From Neocallimastix lanati (nom. inval.) (lineage: Eukaryota > Neocallimastigomycota > Neocallimastigomycetes > Neocallimastigales > Neocallimastigaceae): a DNA stretch of 25,000 nucleotides. The stretch is from contig JACVTC010000005.1 in NCBI GenBank assembly GCA_016946835.1, positions 1,852,501-1,877,500 on the forward strand. Reading direction: 5' to 3'. The notes under the pieces are model-generated. The model did not search any database and had not been told where the DNA came from. It saw only the letters and a program-made list of their open reading frames with translations. Shown here piece after piece: positions 1-18,423 of the stretch. Position numbers and translations under genes: made by a program. Within the stretch, counting starts at the first letter, position 1. Every line of letters starts with the position of its first letter.

Positions 1-231
1 ATGAAAAATTATTTGATCCGTAATAATTTATTTATATTTAAATACTCTTTTTATAGTTGTTTGATTGCTTGTTATTTGATGTATTATTAATTTTTGATTA
101 CTTGTAATTATATATATATATATTCTTTATTTTAAAATAAAATAACACATACTGGCATCTTTCTTTTTTTTTTTTTTTTTACTTCGATTTTTCAGTGAAA
201 AAATAATATTAAGTATTATATTCCTTTTTTA

Positions 232-270
<39 letters not shown>

Positions 271-924
271 TTTACTTTTTATTATTATTATTACTATTTT
301 AAACTAGTTTAAAAAAATAATTATATTTTTGAAATTAAAATTACTTTAATTATAATTTTTAATTAATTATTATATCTTAAAATTCTTTATTTTTTATGTT
401 TTAAATATTATTAATACAAAATACAAATACGTATATAGATTTACAATAATCATTAATACAAATATGTACATAAATAAAAAAAATATATTCAAACCTCAAA
501 CCTCAAAATATATTGAAATGCACGATATATATATATAAGATATATATATATATTTTTTTTTAAAAAAAAAAAAAAAAATAATAATATATAATATTATTAT
601 AATTCCAAAGTTTTATTATTATTTATTTTTAAAAAGAAAAAATAATGTATTACAATCTAATAAATATAATTATTAAATATTTGATAGTAATATCTTATTT
701 AGATTATAAATATATATTTTGTTTTATTCTATAAATATATTTGCTATTTTTATATATTTATATTATTGTTTTTTTTTTTTTTTTTTTATTATTTTATTTT
801 TTTATTTTTATTCATTATATAATCTTATTAATGCATTGGTACTTTTATAAAAATTATACTAAAAAAAAAAAAAAAAGAACATCTAATTATATGTAAGTAT
901 AATAATATTATCATAAAAAAATTA
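1..924. other. Gene-free 3' flank, A+T-rich
   Basis: No credible coding exon on either strand. The stretch consists of poly-T and poly-A runs (for example 241-265 and 765-787), (TA)n blocks and random A/T. It lies downstream of the stop codon at 925-927 of the minus-strand carboxypeptidase model, so part of it is presumably 3' UTR or terminator, but no specific signal can be singled out in such biased sequence. Confidence 0.7.
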
Positions 925-1535
925 TTATAAACTTATTTTTTTTTTCTTAAGTACTTTTTTCTTATTTGATTTCTTTAATAAAATTTTTGGTTTGGAAAGG
1001 GAGGAAGATAAAGTTGAAGGTGATAAATTATTTTTTTTAAGTTTAGATGCACTTGGTTTTTTCTTTAATGATGATGGCCTTTGAACTGATATATTTTTTG
1101 AAGTGTGTTTGATTGAATTACTTGTTTTTAATTTGGATGTATGTTTCACCTTTTTTTTCTTTTCATCATTCTTTTTTATGTTTTTATTATCATTTTCATT
1201 ATTATTATTATCATTAGTTGTTTTGTTTGTATTTAAATTTTTATTATTAATACTACTACTACTACTGGATTTTGTTGAATATATACCAGTATATGAAGTT
1301 TGATTGGAGAAATTTTTTATTCCATTAGCATTTTCAAAATTGAACTTTGAAGTTTTTGAAAAAATAGATGACTTTGATGTTAAAGAAGATAAAGAAGAAG
1401 TTGGAATAGAATTAATTGAACGTCTTATACTAGTATATAAACTATAATATGATATTTTAATATTTGAATCAAAAGACTTTATTCTTGATTTATTTGATAT
1501 ATAATCATCATCATCATCATCATAATTATTATTAC

Positions 1536-1596
<61 letters not shown>

Positions 1597-2061
1597 GTTG
1601 TTGTTGTTGTTGTTGTTATTATTATTATTATTTTTATTATTATTATTATTGTTGTTGTTGTTGTTGTTATTATTATTATTATTATTATTATTAGATTCAG
1701 AATTTTTATCAGTAATATTTTCTGGATAAGCTTTTAACCCATGATTTATGTTTGGATTAGAATGATATACTTTTGACTTTAAAATTTCCTGAGATATTAA
1801 AGAGTTATCTTCTTTTTTACTTTCATTAATGAAATTCTAATAATTAATTTCAATATATACATAAATATTTAAAATTTGATATTTATAACATAATATAAAA
1901 TATATATATTTTGACAGAATAGTAATTATTAATAAAATTTACCTCCCCAAAATTGTAATTTTTCGGTGTTAAAGCATAATATTGTAATGGCTATAAAAGA
2001 AATTATTAAAATATAGTTAATATAAGATTATAATAATAATAATAATAATAATAATATTAAT

Positions 2062-2125
<64 letters not shown>

Positions 2126-2130
2126 TTAAT

Positions 2131-2191
<61 letters not shown>

Positions 2192-2768
2192 TTCCCTATT
2201 ATTATGTTTTATAATATTTATAAATTTTCTTACTTCTAATTTTTCATCATTATTTATCTATTAAAATTTTGTAATTGAAAAAAAAAGCTTAGTTTATTAA
2301 TATAGATTTAATGTTATAATATATTCATTATTTTTTATATAAAATTAAGTCATTAATATTAATAATATTCTTACATTATTACTTTCTTTCATTAAATAAT
2401 AATAACGGCAACAAATATTTCCAGATGTTCGGTTAATTCTAGATGTTTTGTTCTTGTTATTTTTATCTTCACTATAATCATCAATGCTATTATCAATACT
2501 ATTATCAATACTATTGTCAATACTATTGTCAATACTATTATCATTATTTTCTTCTGATGAAATAAACTACATTTAGTTTCATTATTTAATAAAAATATTT
2601 GAATTAATATATAAAAATAATTTTTTCTTTTTATATATATATATATATATATTTATAAATTAGAAAAATTTACCTTAAACATAGGTACTGGACTACAAAC
2701 ATTAGATCTATTATAATAATTATTTGATTTTTTTGATATTTTCTTTTTATTATTTAGTTTCTTTATTA

Positions 2769-2813
<45 letters not shown>

Positions 2814-3875
2814 ATAATAAAATATTTGATTCATACATAAAAATAATAATATATTTTAAAGTTAATTCAGTTATCTTATAAATATTTTTTTTTATTAGTA
2901 ATGTTTTCAATTATTAAAAATTATACTATTATTTAGCTCATTATTGTAATATTTTTTTTGAATCATTATTACTCTAATTTATTATTATTATTTTAAAATA
3001 TCAATTAAATTCTTAATTTTTTTTTTTTTGTTTTTGTTTTATATATATTATTTTTTCAATTTTTGTTATTTATTATTCATCATTTCATTTACATTTTTAT
3101 TTTCAGGGGATGTTAGTTTTTCTAATTTTACTAACTTTTTTAGTTCTCGTTCTTTTTTCCTTTTTTCATTCCTTATATTTTCGTCATCTGATGACATATC
3201 ACTATTACCTGAATCACTTTTTTTTTGTATGAATATATACGATTAATAATTATATATAAATGATAAAAAAAAGTATTAATATAATAAAAGAATTCTATAA
3301 TATATTATTATACTTTTATAATATTAATTATTATTTTTTTAATTTTAAATAAATGTTTATCTATTAACCTATCATTATCATCATTTTTCCCTTTTGAAAG
3401 TGATTTAATCTCCTTCATTATTATTTGTTCATAGTTTATATTATTTATATTTTTATTAAAACAAAGATATAACGCTTTTCCAAAACATTTTCCAATTTTA
3501 TTAAGAATTTTTATAGAATAATAAAAGCCTTTAGTAGGTGTAATATCAGAACCACACATTGAAGTTTCCATTGTATAACTTTTTAATACATTATATTTTT
3601 TCTTCATAGTTACCTTAATTATAATATTAATAATAATAATATATATTGATTATTATTCTTTTTTTTTTTTTTTTAGTTAATCATTTAATTTTCATTTATT
3701 TAGTTTTTCATACTCTTCCAGTTCCTTCTTTTACTTTTTCTATATTAAAATGACATCTATTATAATAAACAAATTGTTTATAATGTCTCCAAAATATATA
3801 TGGGAAAACTCTTTCTTTAAATCTTTAATATATTTATAGTTATTTTATTATTTAATCATTATAATATTTAATTAA

Positions 3876-3920
<45 letters not shown>

Positions 3921-4665
3921 TTTAATTATAATAATTTTTATACAAAAAAACTGTCTATATACCGATTTTCTTCATTGTCATCATTATTACAGCCATATAA
4001 AAAAGTTCCAAATTTTCTACTATGACCATGAACATCAATATACATTTCTATTTCATTATTTTCAATTGTATTTTCAATCATTTTTAAAACATTATATATT
4101 TCTGGTGAATATTTTAATAATTTTTTTTCTGAAAGTCGCCACTATTTAAATATATATATAATTGATTATTTTATGATAATAATAATTTTTTTCTTTATTG
4201 AAAAAATACTTATAATATATAATAATATAAATATTAATAAATTATTACACATCGATTCAAATCATATCCTGTCAGTGAACAACGACTATTTCCCTATAAT
4301 TAAATATTAAAATAATATAGTTTGATTAATAATATAATATTTGATATTTTATATTTTTTCATTTAGATTAACAATATATACTGTTATAACGCCATCTACA
4401 AGGATAATATATAAATTTATATTAAATTTATATATAATATATATATTAAAAAAGTTATTTATTAAGTTATTTATTTTAAAAATTATAAATAATAATAATA
4501 TTAATTATAATAATAATAATAAAGAAAAATTTTCTTTAAAATTATTACCAGGATTAAGCATTGGTATAATTTTAACAATATAATTATCTCTTAGGTATTT
4601 CGCTTCATCACTATTTTCTGTCATGAACTCAATAAAACCCTAAATATTATTATAATGAATTATTA

Positions 4666-4754
<89 letters not shown>

Positions 4755-5846
4755 GAGTTATTATTTTAAAATAAAATTCAATAAATAATAATACTTTAAC
4801 CAAAAAACTACTATTCGATTCACCTTTTTATTATTATAATTATTATTTTAATAATTTTTTTATAATAATTTAATATAATATTAATCATGATGGAGTTATT
4901 AAGAATTTCTTAATATTTATTATTATGAAAATATATGCATACATGGATGAACCCTTCCAGTAACAATAATTACTTTTTTATTTTCATTATCAACTTTACT
5001 ATTTGTTATTGTTAAAAGATCAATACTGTATAAAATATTATTTATATTTGAGTATATAATATTTAATATATATTATTATCAATTATTTTCTTATTTTTTT
5101 TTTTTCTTTTTTACTATTATTATTATTATTATTGTTGTTTTATATCCAATAATATGTTTAATTACTATAATCAAAATTAAATTTTTATATTATATTACTT
5201 GTTTTTTATCAACGATTCACCAATAATTTCATGAGTAAATATCTCAGATAATTCCTTATTTTTTTTCAATATTTTAATATCTCTTTTTTATTTTTTCAGG
5301 AAATATTTTAGTTTTTATTATTTTAATATTAAATATATATACAATTATATAAAAATTTAAATGCAAATTATAATTAAATTTATTTAAATATTAATATATA
5401 TTTTTACCTTTGTAAATCAGTATAAGTATATGGATAGCAATATGCAATATAACAAGTATCATCATCTTCTGGGAAAATTATTGATACATCCAATAAATAT
5501 GTACTTTTGGAACTGGTATTCTTCTTATTCCTAGTATAGCTAATATTATATCCTGTTCTATACCATCCAATTTCTTAAAAAAAAAAAAAAAAAATAAAAA
5601 AAAAAAAAAAAGAAAAGAATAATTAATATATTGATTTAAAATATATTTATTTATTTATCTATTTATTTATCTATTTATTTATTTATTTTTTATTTATCTT
5701 TTTATTTATTTATCTAATTATTTATTTAAGAAAATAAAAATAAATTTTGAATTCAGGTATCTTTGAATAATTGTTACTATTATTTTATTCGCTTTTTTTC
5801 AGTTTTTCAATATAATTGAATTTATTGCTTAACTCTATATTAAATA

Positions 5847-5904
<58 letters not shown>

Positions 5905-6404
5905 TCTAACATAATAATAATAAAATAGGATTAATCTATCATTTATTTACTTTCTTTTTGTTCTTTTTTCTTAGAATATAACAATATTTTCATTCCATTA
6001 CTGAATAAACTTTCTGGTTTAGTGAAATTTCCTAAAGTAAATTGATATTCATGATGTGCTTTCATATTCTTTACTTGAAAAAAGAACCATTGTACATGAC
6101 CTTTTATACAAATTGTTAATAATTTTTTAAATTTTTATTAATATAAATGATAAAGGAATAGAAGGATGACAATAAATGAATTAATATTAAAAAACGATTA
6201 ATAATAGTTTAATAATAATAATAATAATAATAATAATATAGTATTTTGAAATTGAAAATTAAATTCTAAATACCGTTAGTATTATAATCAGATTTTAGGT
6301 GTAAAAAATAAGTATATTCATCCCTAAAATATATTATAAATCAAATATATAAAAATAATATATTCATTCAATTAACAATTTAAATGATTTTTATTTTTCA
6401 AAAA

Positions 6405-6438
<34 letters not shown>

Positions 6439-7775
6439 TAATTTATCACTAACATTCTTACAACTTTATGTAAATTTCCATTTTCAAATCTTGAATCAAA
6501 TATTAAAGGTGGTGACCAATCACTTATAGCTCTCTTTAAAATATGAATTATTATATTGTTAATTAGATAATAAGTATTATAGTATTATATTTTTAATTTT
6601 TTCGTCACAAATTTTTTTTAAACATTAACATACTGGTGTTGGTATTTCATCCCAATATTCATTATAAACTAAATATGGTTCGAAATTAAAAATTTTATAT
6701 ATATTAGATTCTATCTTCTCTGGACAATATTCAGCTATTAAAATATATATTATATAATATGAATAATTTATTGGTATTATTGAAATTAAGATATATTTAT
6801 TTTTCAAGAAAAAAAAAATATATATATTTTTTAGTCTTTAATTAATAATATCAAATAATTATTTATTAATTACGAATAAAAAAAGTTTCTTGTTCATTTG
6901 TTCCTATAAATTCTGGAATAGAAAAAACCCTTTTTTTCCCATCTGGACTTTTTTATTTTTATTTTTATTATTTTAATTAAAATATATATATATGATAAAA
7001 AATTAATTACTATATAATTTTAATCATTAAATTTTTTACCGAGACCTACTTTAAGCAAATTAAAAATAATAAAGATAAAAATATAATAGAATAAAATGAA
7101 ATAAAATGATGGTAATTACAATATCGGTTTATTAGATTTATTTTTATTTATATCATGTAATGGCATTGGTATTGTTGACTGCATTGGTTTCGATATTTTA
7201 TTTTCATTTGTAACTTCCGTAATCTTTATTTCTTCAATATCTAAATTATAATAATTTTTATTTAATATATTTGTATTTATTATTAAATATTATATACATA
7301 TATGAATTAGTAATATTTATTGTCAATATTATTATATTTCTTATTTTTAAAATATTGCATTATTTCAAATTTTATTTAAATGTATTTACCATCTTCTGTA
7401 ATTTTAACATTATCATCAATTGCTGTTTCTTTTTTATATATATCCAATGAATACATAAAAAATTAAAATATTATATTTTATTTAAACTATTAAAATAGAA
7501 TATACTAATTATTTAATTATTTAATTATTTATTTTTTACTTGTTAAATCATTGCCATCCTTATACTTTGGTTCAACATATCTCTTTAAATATATATATAT
7601 ATATATATATTATTCAATAAATGTAATTTAGTGATATATATATATATATATATTTTTTATTTATTAATACTATTATTAATACATAATAAAAAAAATTCCT
7701 GAATAAATAAATTTTAAAATTATATATATCATTTCACAAAGAAGGTAATAAGAAATAAAACAAAACAAAACAAAA

Positions 7776-7808
<33 letters not shown>

Positions 7809-8156
7809 GATTATATACGTATAAGCATATTCAAATGCCTTTTTGGTTTTCTATTAATCTTTTTATTTTTAATAATTAATGATAGTAATTACATTATTTA
7901 ATAAGTCTAATTGTTTAAAATTTTTCTTCTTTTCATCATTATTTTTACTGGTAATATAAAACTCTCGTTTTTCATCTCTTTTTTTTATATCTCGTAAAAT
8001 TTTTAGGGTATTATCTTGATTAATCATCTTTAATTTTTGGCTATCCTCCAAATGGTTTAATAAATTTTCATTACCATTAAGAATTAAATTTTTTCTTTTC
8101 GATAAATATGATACATTATCCTCAATATCATTATTTTCAAAAGACATTAATATCAT
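925..8156 (-). CDS. Cytosolic carboxypeptidase (M14, CCP/AGBL class), 27 exons, 1131 aa model
   Basis: Zinc carboxypeptidase of the class that trims glutamates from polyglutamylated tubulin and other proteins in the cytosol or axoneme. Exons: 8156-7893, 7850-7819, 7580-7540, 7428-7390, 7240-7120, 7048-7040, 6947-6874, 6734-6634, 6533-6454, 6323-6274, 6100-5951, 5573-5408, 5282-5199, 5025-4943, 4823-4795, 4639-4549, 4395-4382, 4293-4249, 4141-3952, 3814-3714, 3613-3369, 3216-3093, 2760-2674, 2566-2375, 2257-2234, 1990-1943, 1836-925. Seen: the M14_N signature FDSRFENGNL at about 239-248; zinc ligands in RVHPCES (H430, E433) and DVHGHSRK (H529); substrate-binding DLNR (487-490); catalytic Glu604 in SYTMETSMCG. 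Every active-site residue is present, so the enzyme should be active. The first ATG (8156) is chosen; a second in-frame ATG lies at 8147. Least certain are the exon 6 acceptor, the exon 19/20 junction (non-consensus GTTTTT donor) and the exon 22/23 link; without that link the protein would end at a TAA at 3066-3068 (about 720 aa). The enzyme identity is firm, the exact gene model is moderate. Confidence 0.87.
1525..1692 (-). repeat. Coding (AAT/AAC)n tract: poly-asparagine
   Basis: Within the last exon, 56 codons read as 54 asparagines, one serine (AGT) and one lysine (AAA). Blocks of AAC interrupt the AAT repeats, so the tract is not a pure microsatellite. A run of five Asp codons between two Tyr codons follows directly. 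The tract lies in the predicted disordered tail, where length variation should be tolerated. Confidence 0.9.
2030..2192. repeat. Intronic (AAT)n microsatellite
   Basis: About 160 bp of imperfect AAT repeats, with AATATT interruptions, fill most of the intron between tail exons 2257-2234 and 1990-1943. It adds no coding sequence. Confidence 0.9.
2480..2539 (-). repeat. Five tandem NSID tetrapeptide repeats (coding)
   Basis: A 12-bp unit is repeated five times in the tail exon 2566-2375 and encodes Asn-Ser-Ile-Asp each time. Copies differ only at synonymous positions (GAC/GAT and AGT/AGC), so the peptide is constant while the DNA has drifted slightly. Confidence 0.85.
4665..4754. repeat. Intronic (ATT)n followed by poly-T
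   Basis: About 20 ATT units run into a T tract of roughly 30 bases. The block lies in the intron between the exon carrying the zinc-binding Glu433 (4823-4795) and the next exon (4639-4549). Confidence 0.85.
5848..5899. repeat. A52 homopolymer in an intron
   Basis: Uninterrupted run of 52 A on the plus strand (T on the coding strand), in the carboxypeptidase intron between exons 6100-5951 and 5573-5408. It is the longest homopolymer in the window. The same intron carries TTTATC/TTTA repeats at 5645-5730. Confidence 0.9.
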
Positions 8157-8486
8157 AATATGTATATACTTATATTCCTTTCTTTGATTAATTTTTAATT
8201 TTTTTAAAAAAAAATTAATTATACAAATGTACTAATTTTTGAATAGAAATTAAATTATTATAATTAAATATAATATATATATATAAGTTTTAATTTAAAA
8301 AATAGATATTTATATACTTTTTATTTTTAATGATCTTTTTTTTTTTTTTTTTTTTTTTTTCCATATATAAAATTATATAATTAAATTTATTTTGAAACTT
8401 TATTAATTACTTTTATTTATATTATATAAAAATCTTCATCAATTAATATTTATATATATACAATAAATTATTATGACATTAATATG

Positions 8487-8521
<35 letters not shown>

Positions 8522-9865
8522 AAAAATAATATCAAAAATTTAAAAAAACGGTAAATTTATAAAAAAAATAAAAAAATATTAAAAGCAACTACCATTATTT
8601 ATTAAAATAGTATTAATTATAATGAAAATAATTATAAATATTATTGTAAAAAAAATTTTTAATAAAGATATCAATAAAAGAAATCATTAATAATAATTAT
8701 ATCAATTAAAAATTTAAATAAACAATAAATAAATAAATAAAAAAAAGAATATCAAAAGCAATTGCCATTATTTATTGTAATAGTATTAATAATAATGAAA
8801 ATAATAATATATATTTATACAAAATTTTTTTTAATAAGATATTAATTTAAGAAAACAGTCATTACTATTGCTTATTTTATTATAATACATATTAAAATAT
8901 TATTAAATTTTCCTAAATACTAAAATACTAACTTAACTAATCAATTATTATATTAATAAATTTTATTATTAAATAAGATTATATAGAATAAAAAAAAAAA
9001 AAAAAGAAAAAAAAAAAAAACTTGAATTTTTATTTCTTTTTTACTTTACATAGAAGGAATTAGCTAATAAGATATAATAAAAAATATTTATATATGTAAT
9101 TATCTAAATTTATAGTTTTATTTAATAAATATCTTTAATATTTAACTTTATAAATATACTTAACTTTTAATTTAATCTAATTGATAACTTTGAAATATAA
9201 CTTTAAAAATATTTAAAAAGTATTATTATTTATTATAAAATATGAGTACTCTTAATAAATAATTCTTTTTTAAAAAAAAAAATAAATGAATGAATGATTA
9301 ATTTTTTAAAGAACTCTATATTTATATTATAATAGTTAATTTTAATTGAATATTAAATATAGAAAAAAAATTACAATTTTAAATTTTTTCCTATTAAATT
9401 TATTTTTAATTATTACATAAACAAAATAATTTAAAATACATTAAAGAACAAAAAATATATATATATATATGTATGTATACACTATTAATTATATTCAATA
9501 ATAACAATGATGATGATAAGAAAATCAATCATTTTTATTAAATTTTTATCAATATTTTTTTTTTCTTTATTTATTTATTTTTAATATATACATTACAAAT
9601 ATTTTATTAGTATGGTTATAAAAACTTTTATATTATAAATTATTATCCATATTTCTCAATGAAAATATATCCTTAATTATCTTCTTACATATAATTTTAT
9701 TACTATGATTAATATTTTTATTTTGTTATTTTAATATTAATATTTAATTTTTACTTATCATAATTTATATATATATTTATTATTATATATATTTATTATT
9801 ATTATTATTATTAATACTATTATTATATTTTTTATTATAATTATTATTTTTAATTTTTAATCATT
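8157..9865. other. Intergenic spacer between SCAI 3' end and carboxypeptidase 5' end
   Basis: No coding potential on either strand beyond short A/T-only frames. It holds poly-T (8337-8360) and poly-A (8487-8518, 8989-9020) runs, a diverged direct repeat (8529-8862) and random A/T. It must contain the promoter of the carboxypeptidase and the 3' end of the SCAI homologue, but no motif stands out. Confidence 0.65.
8529..8862. repeat. Diverged direct duplication (unit about 170 bp)
   Basis: Copy one (8529-8688) and copy two (8699-8862) align at an offset of about 174 bp. The best-kept core reads AAAGCAACTACCATTATTTA near 8582 and AAAGCAATTGCCATTATTTA near 8756, followed by a shared AATAGTATTAATnATAATGA. 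Small indels and many A/T substitutions separate the copies. No terminal inverted repeats or coding sequence are visible; a local tandem duplication is the simplest explanation. Confidence 0.65.
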
Positions 9866-15853
<5,988 letters not shown>

Positions 15854-17256
15854 TTATGCTTTTTTATTCAATTCTATTTCAGTATTATTATTATTGTTAT
15901 TTTTAGTGAAACTTCTTGATAATCTCTTTAATCTTGCTTTAATTTGATTTTGACGAGCAATTAAATTCAATATACCAAAACTAATAATTATAACAATCAT
16001 ACCAATAAATACAATCCAACGAGTATAACGTACAAAATTATTTAAGGAACTAAATATAGCATATTTAAATTAAATATAAAAAGATTTTAATTAATTAACA
16101 TAATAATAATAATTAAATATATACTATTAATTATTATAATATAATAATAATAAAATAAATAATATTGGATTATACATACTATCCAAAATTCCTCTTAATA
16201 CAACTACATGGATAAACACCATTCATATTATCATGATATCGACTTTTGGTTTTATAAAAAAAAATATATTAATGATATAATATCAATTGATATATGTCAA
16301 TATATATAATTACTTACATATCTTTAAGATTTTCCATATCACAAAATCCACTTGGAATTATACCAAATAAACGATTACCACTTATATCTCTATTAAAAAA
16401 TATCACCATTAATGTTTTATGACATTTATAAATATTTATATAATAATAATTTTAAATGAGTTTTAGTACTTACAAAATAGTTAAATTTTTAATATCTAAA
16501 AAAGTTTTTGGAATTTGACCATAAAATCTATTCCTACTTAAATTACTAAACATATAATATTAATTAAAATACTTTTGAATTATTATAAAATTCAAATATA
16601 ATAATTATTAAATTCACATTTCTTTAAGATGTTTTAATTGATTGAAAAATAATGGAATTTCGCCATTTATATTATTTCCTATAAATTTTCTATTAAAAAA
16701 AAAAAATATTTTTTATTTATTTTTAATATTATTATCATTATTATTATAAAAATTAATTGATTGAAATATTATTAAATTAATGTTATATATATAATTAAAA
16801 AAATTAAAATCTATAATTCATTTACATTATGCTAAGTTCTTCTAAATTTACTATATTACTTGGAATTTCGCTTATATTTGTGTTTGATAAATCTCTAAAA
16901 TATTAAATTAATTGGTTTTGGATATTTAAATGAATTTAATAATTAATTAAATAAATGTAACTATTTAACCTCTTTAAATGTATTTTATCATATACTTTTA
17001 TATTTATACATAATATTTAAATAAGAAATATTTTATTGTTAAAAATAACATACAGTTCAGTCATTCTTATTTCAGAATTAATTTTTTTACATTTGATATT
17101 GGTCATATCACAGCAATTACTTCGAAAATTATTAATTTTATATGAATCATAAATCCCTTTTAATATTTCACAATCTCTTATTAATTTTGTGGAAGCCCCA
17201 ACAAAGAAAATATGTTGACCTGTTAGAAGAATGAATATCAATATTAATTGTTTCAT
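15854..17256 (-). CDS. LRR type I membrane protein, 7 exons, 248 aa
   Basis: Small leucine-rich-repeat protein, probably a surface or secretory-pathway binding protein; ligand unknown. Exons: 17256-17054, 16894-16826, 16689-16618, 16545-16474, 16389-16318, 16242-16180, 16049-15854, all joined in phase 2. Residues 1-21 form a hydrophobic signal peptide (likely cut near Gly20-Ala21). An N-terminal Cys cap follows (C29, C48, C49, C56). About four 24-residue LRRs span 65-162 with the pattern LDLSxNxxxGxIP, as in LDISGNRLFGIIPSGF. A C-terminal cap with PCSC (about 175-178) precedes a single transmembrane helix (about 195-215, starting WIVFIGMIVI) and a basic cytosolic tail with six consecutive Asn. 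Donors are GTATGT, GTAAAT, GTGAAT, GTAAGT, GTAAGT and GTATGT; acceptors are TAG except one AAG. LRR proteins of this Cys-cap and GxIP type are abundant in anaerobic gut fungi (recalled, not searched). No kinase or other effector domain is present. Confidence 0.88.
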
Positions 17257-17372
17257 TTTTAATAATTATAAAAATCTATCTTTGAATTGTTTTTTTTTGG
17301 GGGTTCTTTCTAAAATATTTATATTTAAAAATTATTTTTTTATTTTATGGTTTAAGTAAAAAATAGTAATTT

Positions 17373-17408
<36 letters not shown>

Positions 17409-18164
17409 TATAAATAATCAAAAAAAGGAAGAAATTTGAATACGTATCTTTAAAAATGATAATATTGTTGTTTATTGTTTATTTTTATTTAACCTTTTGT
17501 TTTTATAATTTATTGTTATTTTAATAAATAATTTTTAATATTTGGTAAATTATAAAATTTATTATTGAAATTTAAAAATATGGTAAAAATTTTTAAATAA
17601 TGATATTAAATATTTTTTATTATAAAGTAAAATAATTAAATACTAATTTGTTTCACAATAATTAAAAAATAATTTTTTTTTATTTACTCTAATAGTCATA
17701 AAACAATTTAACAAAATTTCAAGGTAATTATTGTATACTATAATAATAGTATTTAATTAATGATTATTATTTATTATTATTCATAATTTACCATTAATTA
17801 CTTCATTATTATTTAATTATTATTTATTATTTATTATTATTATTTATTATTAATTATTATTATTTATTATTATTATTTATTATTATTATTATAATAAATT
17901 ATTTTATCCAAAAAAAAAAAAAAAAAAAATTATTATCATGATATTTGTAAAATTAAAAAATCCAAAAACATTTATTTTCTTATCATATTATTTAAATTAA
18001 AATTACTTTCCTTTAATCTCGTAATTTATTTGTTATAAAAACTTAAATATATTCATGTTAATATCAATCCGATTGTACAAATAGTAATTTTTTCCCCTTT
18101 AAAAATAATTATATAAAATAGTTATTAATTTTATTTTTAACATAAAGTTCAGTTTATTTTAAAT
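17257..18164. other. Gene-free spacer upstream of the LRR gene
   Basis: Contains a poly-T run (17376-17406), degenerate TTATTATT repeats (17760-17895), a poly-A run (17911-17928) and otherwise featureless A/T. It presumably includes the LRR gene promoter. No coding exon was found on either strand. Confidence 0.65.
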
Positions 18165-18169
18165 AATAA

Positions 18170-18396
18170 TTTTAAATTTATTCTGTTTTAATTAATCACT
18201 TTTTATTTATTTTATTAAGTTCTTATTTTTAATTATAAAAAATATTATTATTTTTATATTAATATATTTACATAATAATACAATCATATTTTTGTACTAA
18301 CTCATTATTATAGTATATATAAGCCTCAAATATTTAGTTAACATAAATATATTTTAACTTAATAATTAATAAACTATAATAAACTTTATTTTTAAC
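18170..18396 (-). repeat. 3' LTR of the copia element
   Basis: 227 bp aligning with 20419-20659. By eye there are four substitutions plus indels of 1, 3 and 16 bp; aligned bases are about 98% identical. The outer limit at 18170 is where similarity stops. The inner limit at 18396 abuts the polypurine tract. In element sense it begins GTTAAAAATAAAG and ends AATTTAAAA, without the usual TG..CA termini. Confidence 0.88.
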
Positions 18397-18403
18397 TCCT
18401 CCT
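18397..18403 (-). promoter_or_regulatory. Polypurine tract (plus-strand primer site)
   Basis: In element sense the bases AGGAGGA sit immediately before the first base of the 3' LTR. A G-rich purine run at this spot is the expected primer for second-strand synthesis, and it stands out because G is rare in the window. Confidence 0.8.
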
Positions 18404-18423
18404 AAAGTTTAGTTCTGATTTAT

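Larger units (their letters stand above)
925..2760 (-). other. Low-complexity tail exons (carboxypeptidase C-terminus or a separate gene)
   Basis: Five exons (2760-2674, 2566-2375, 2257-2234, 1990-1943, 1836-925) join in phase 0 with clean donors (GTAAAT, GTAAGA). They encode about 420 residues with no recognised domain: a Lys/Asn-rich start, five NSID repeats, a short Cys-Cys segment, a poly-Asn tract, a Ser/Thr-rich stretch and a very basic Lys/Ser end. I attach them to the carboxypeptidase because a phase-0 donor at 3092 (GTAAAT) fits acceptors at 2761 or 2743, and because no convincing start codon exists for an independent gene; the ATG at 2910 would begin a stretch that looks like translated A/T noise and poly-Lys. 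A separate hypothetical gene remains possible. Confidence 0.6.

Noticed and set aside
1464-1694. Plus-strand frame with long Tyr and Cys runs
   Set aside because: It is the antisense of the poly-Asn coding tract of the carboxypeptidase tail.
3028-3246. Plus-strand frame of 72 codons, Phe/Ser-rich
   Set aside because: It is antisense to carboxypeptidase exon 3216-3093, which fits the gene model in phase.
15854-15868. C-terminal NKKA of the LRR protein as an ER-retrieval signal
   Set aside because: The lysines are at -2 and -3, not the -3 and -4 of a KKXX signal.
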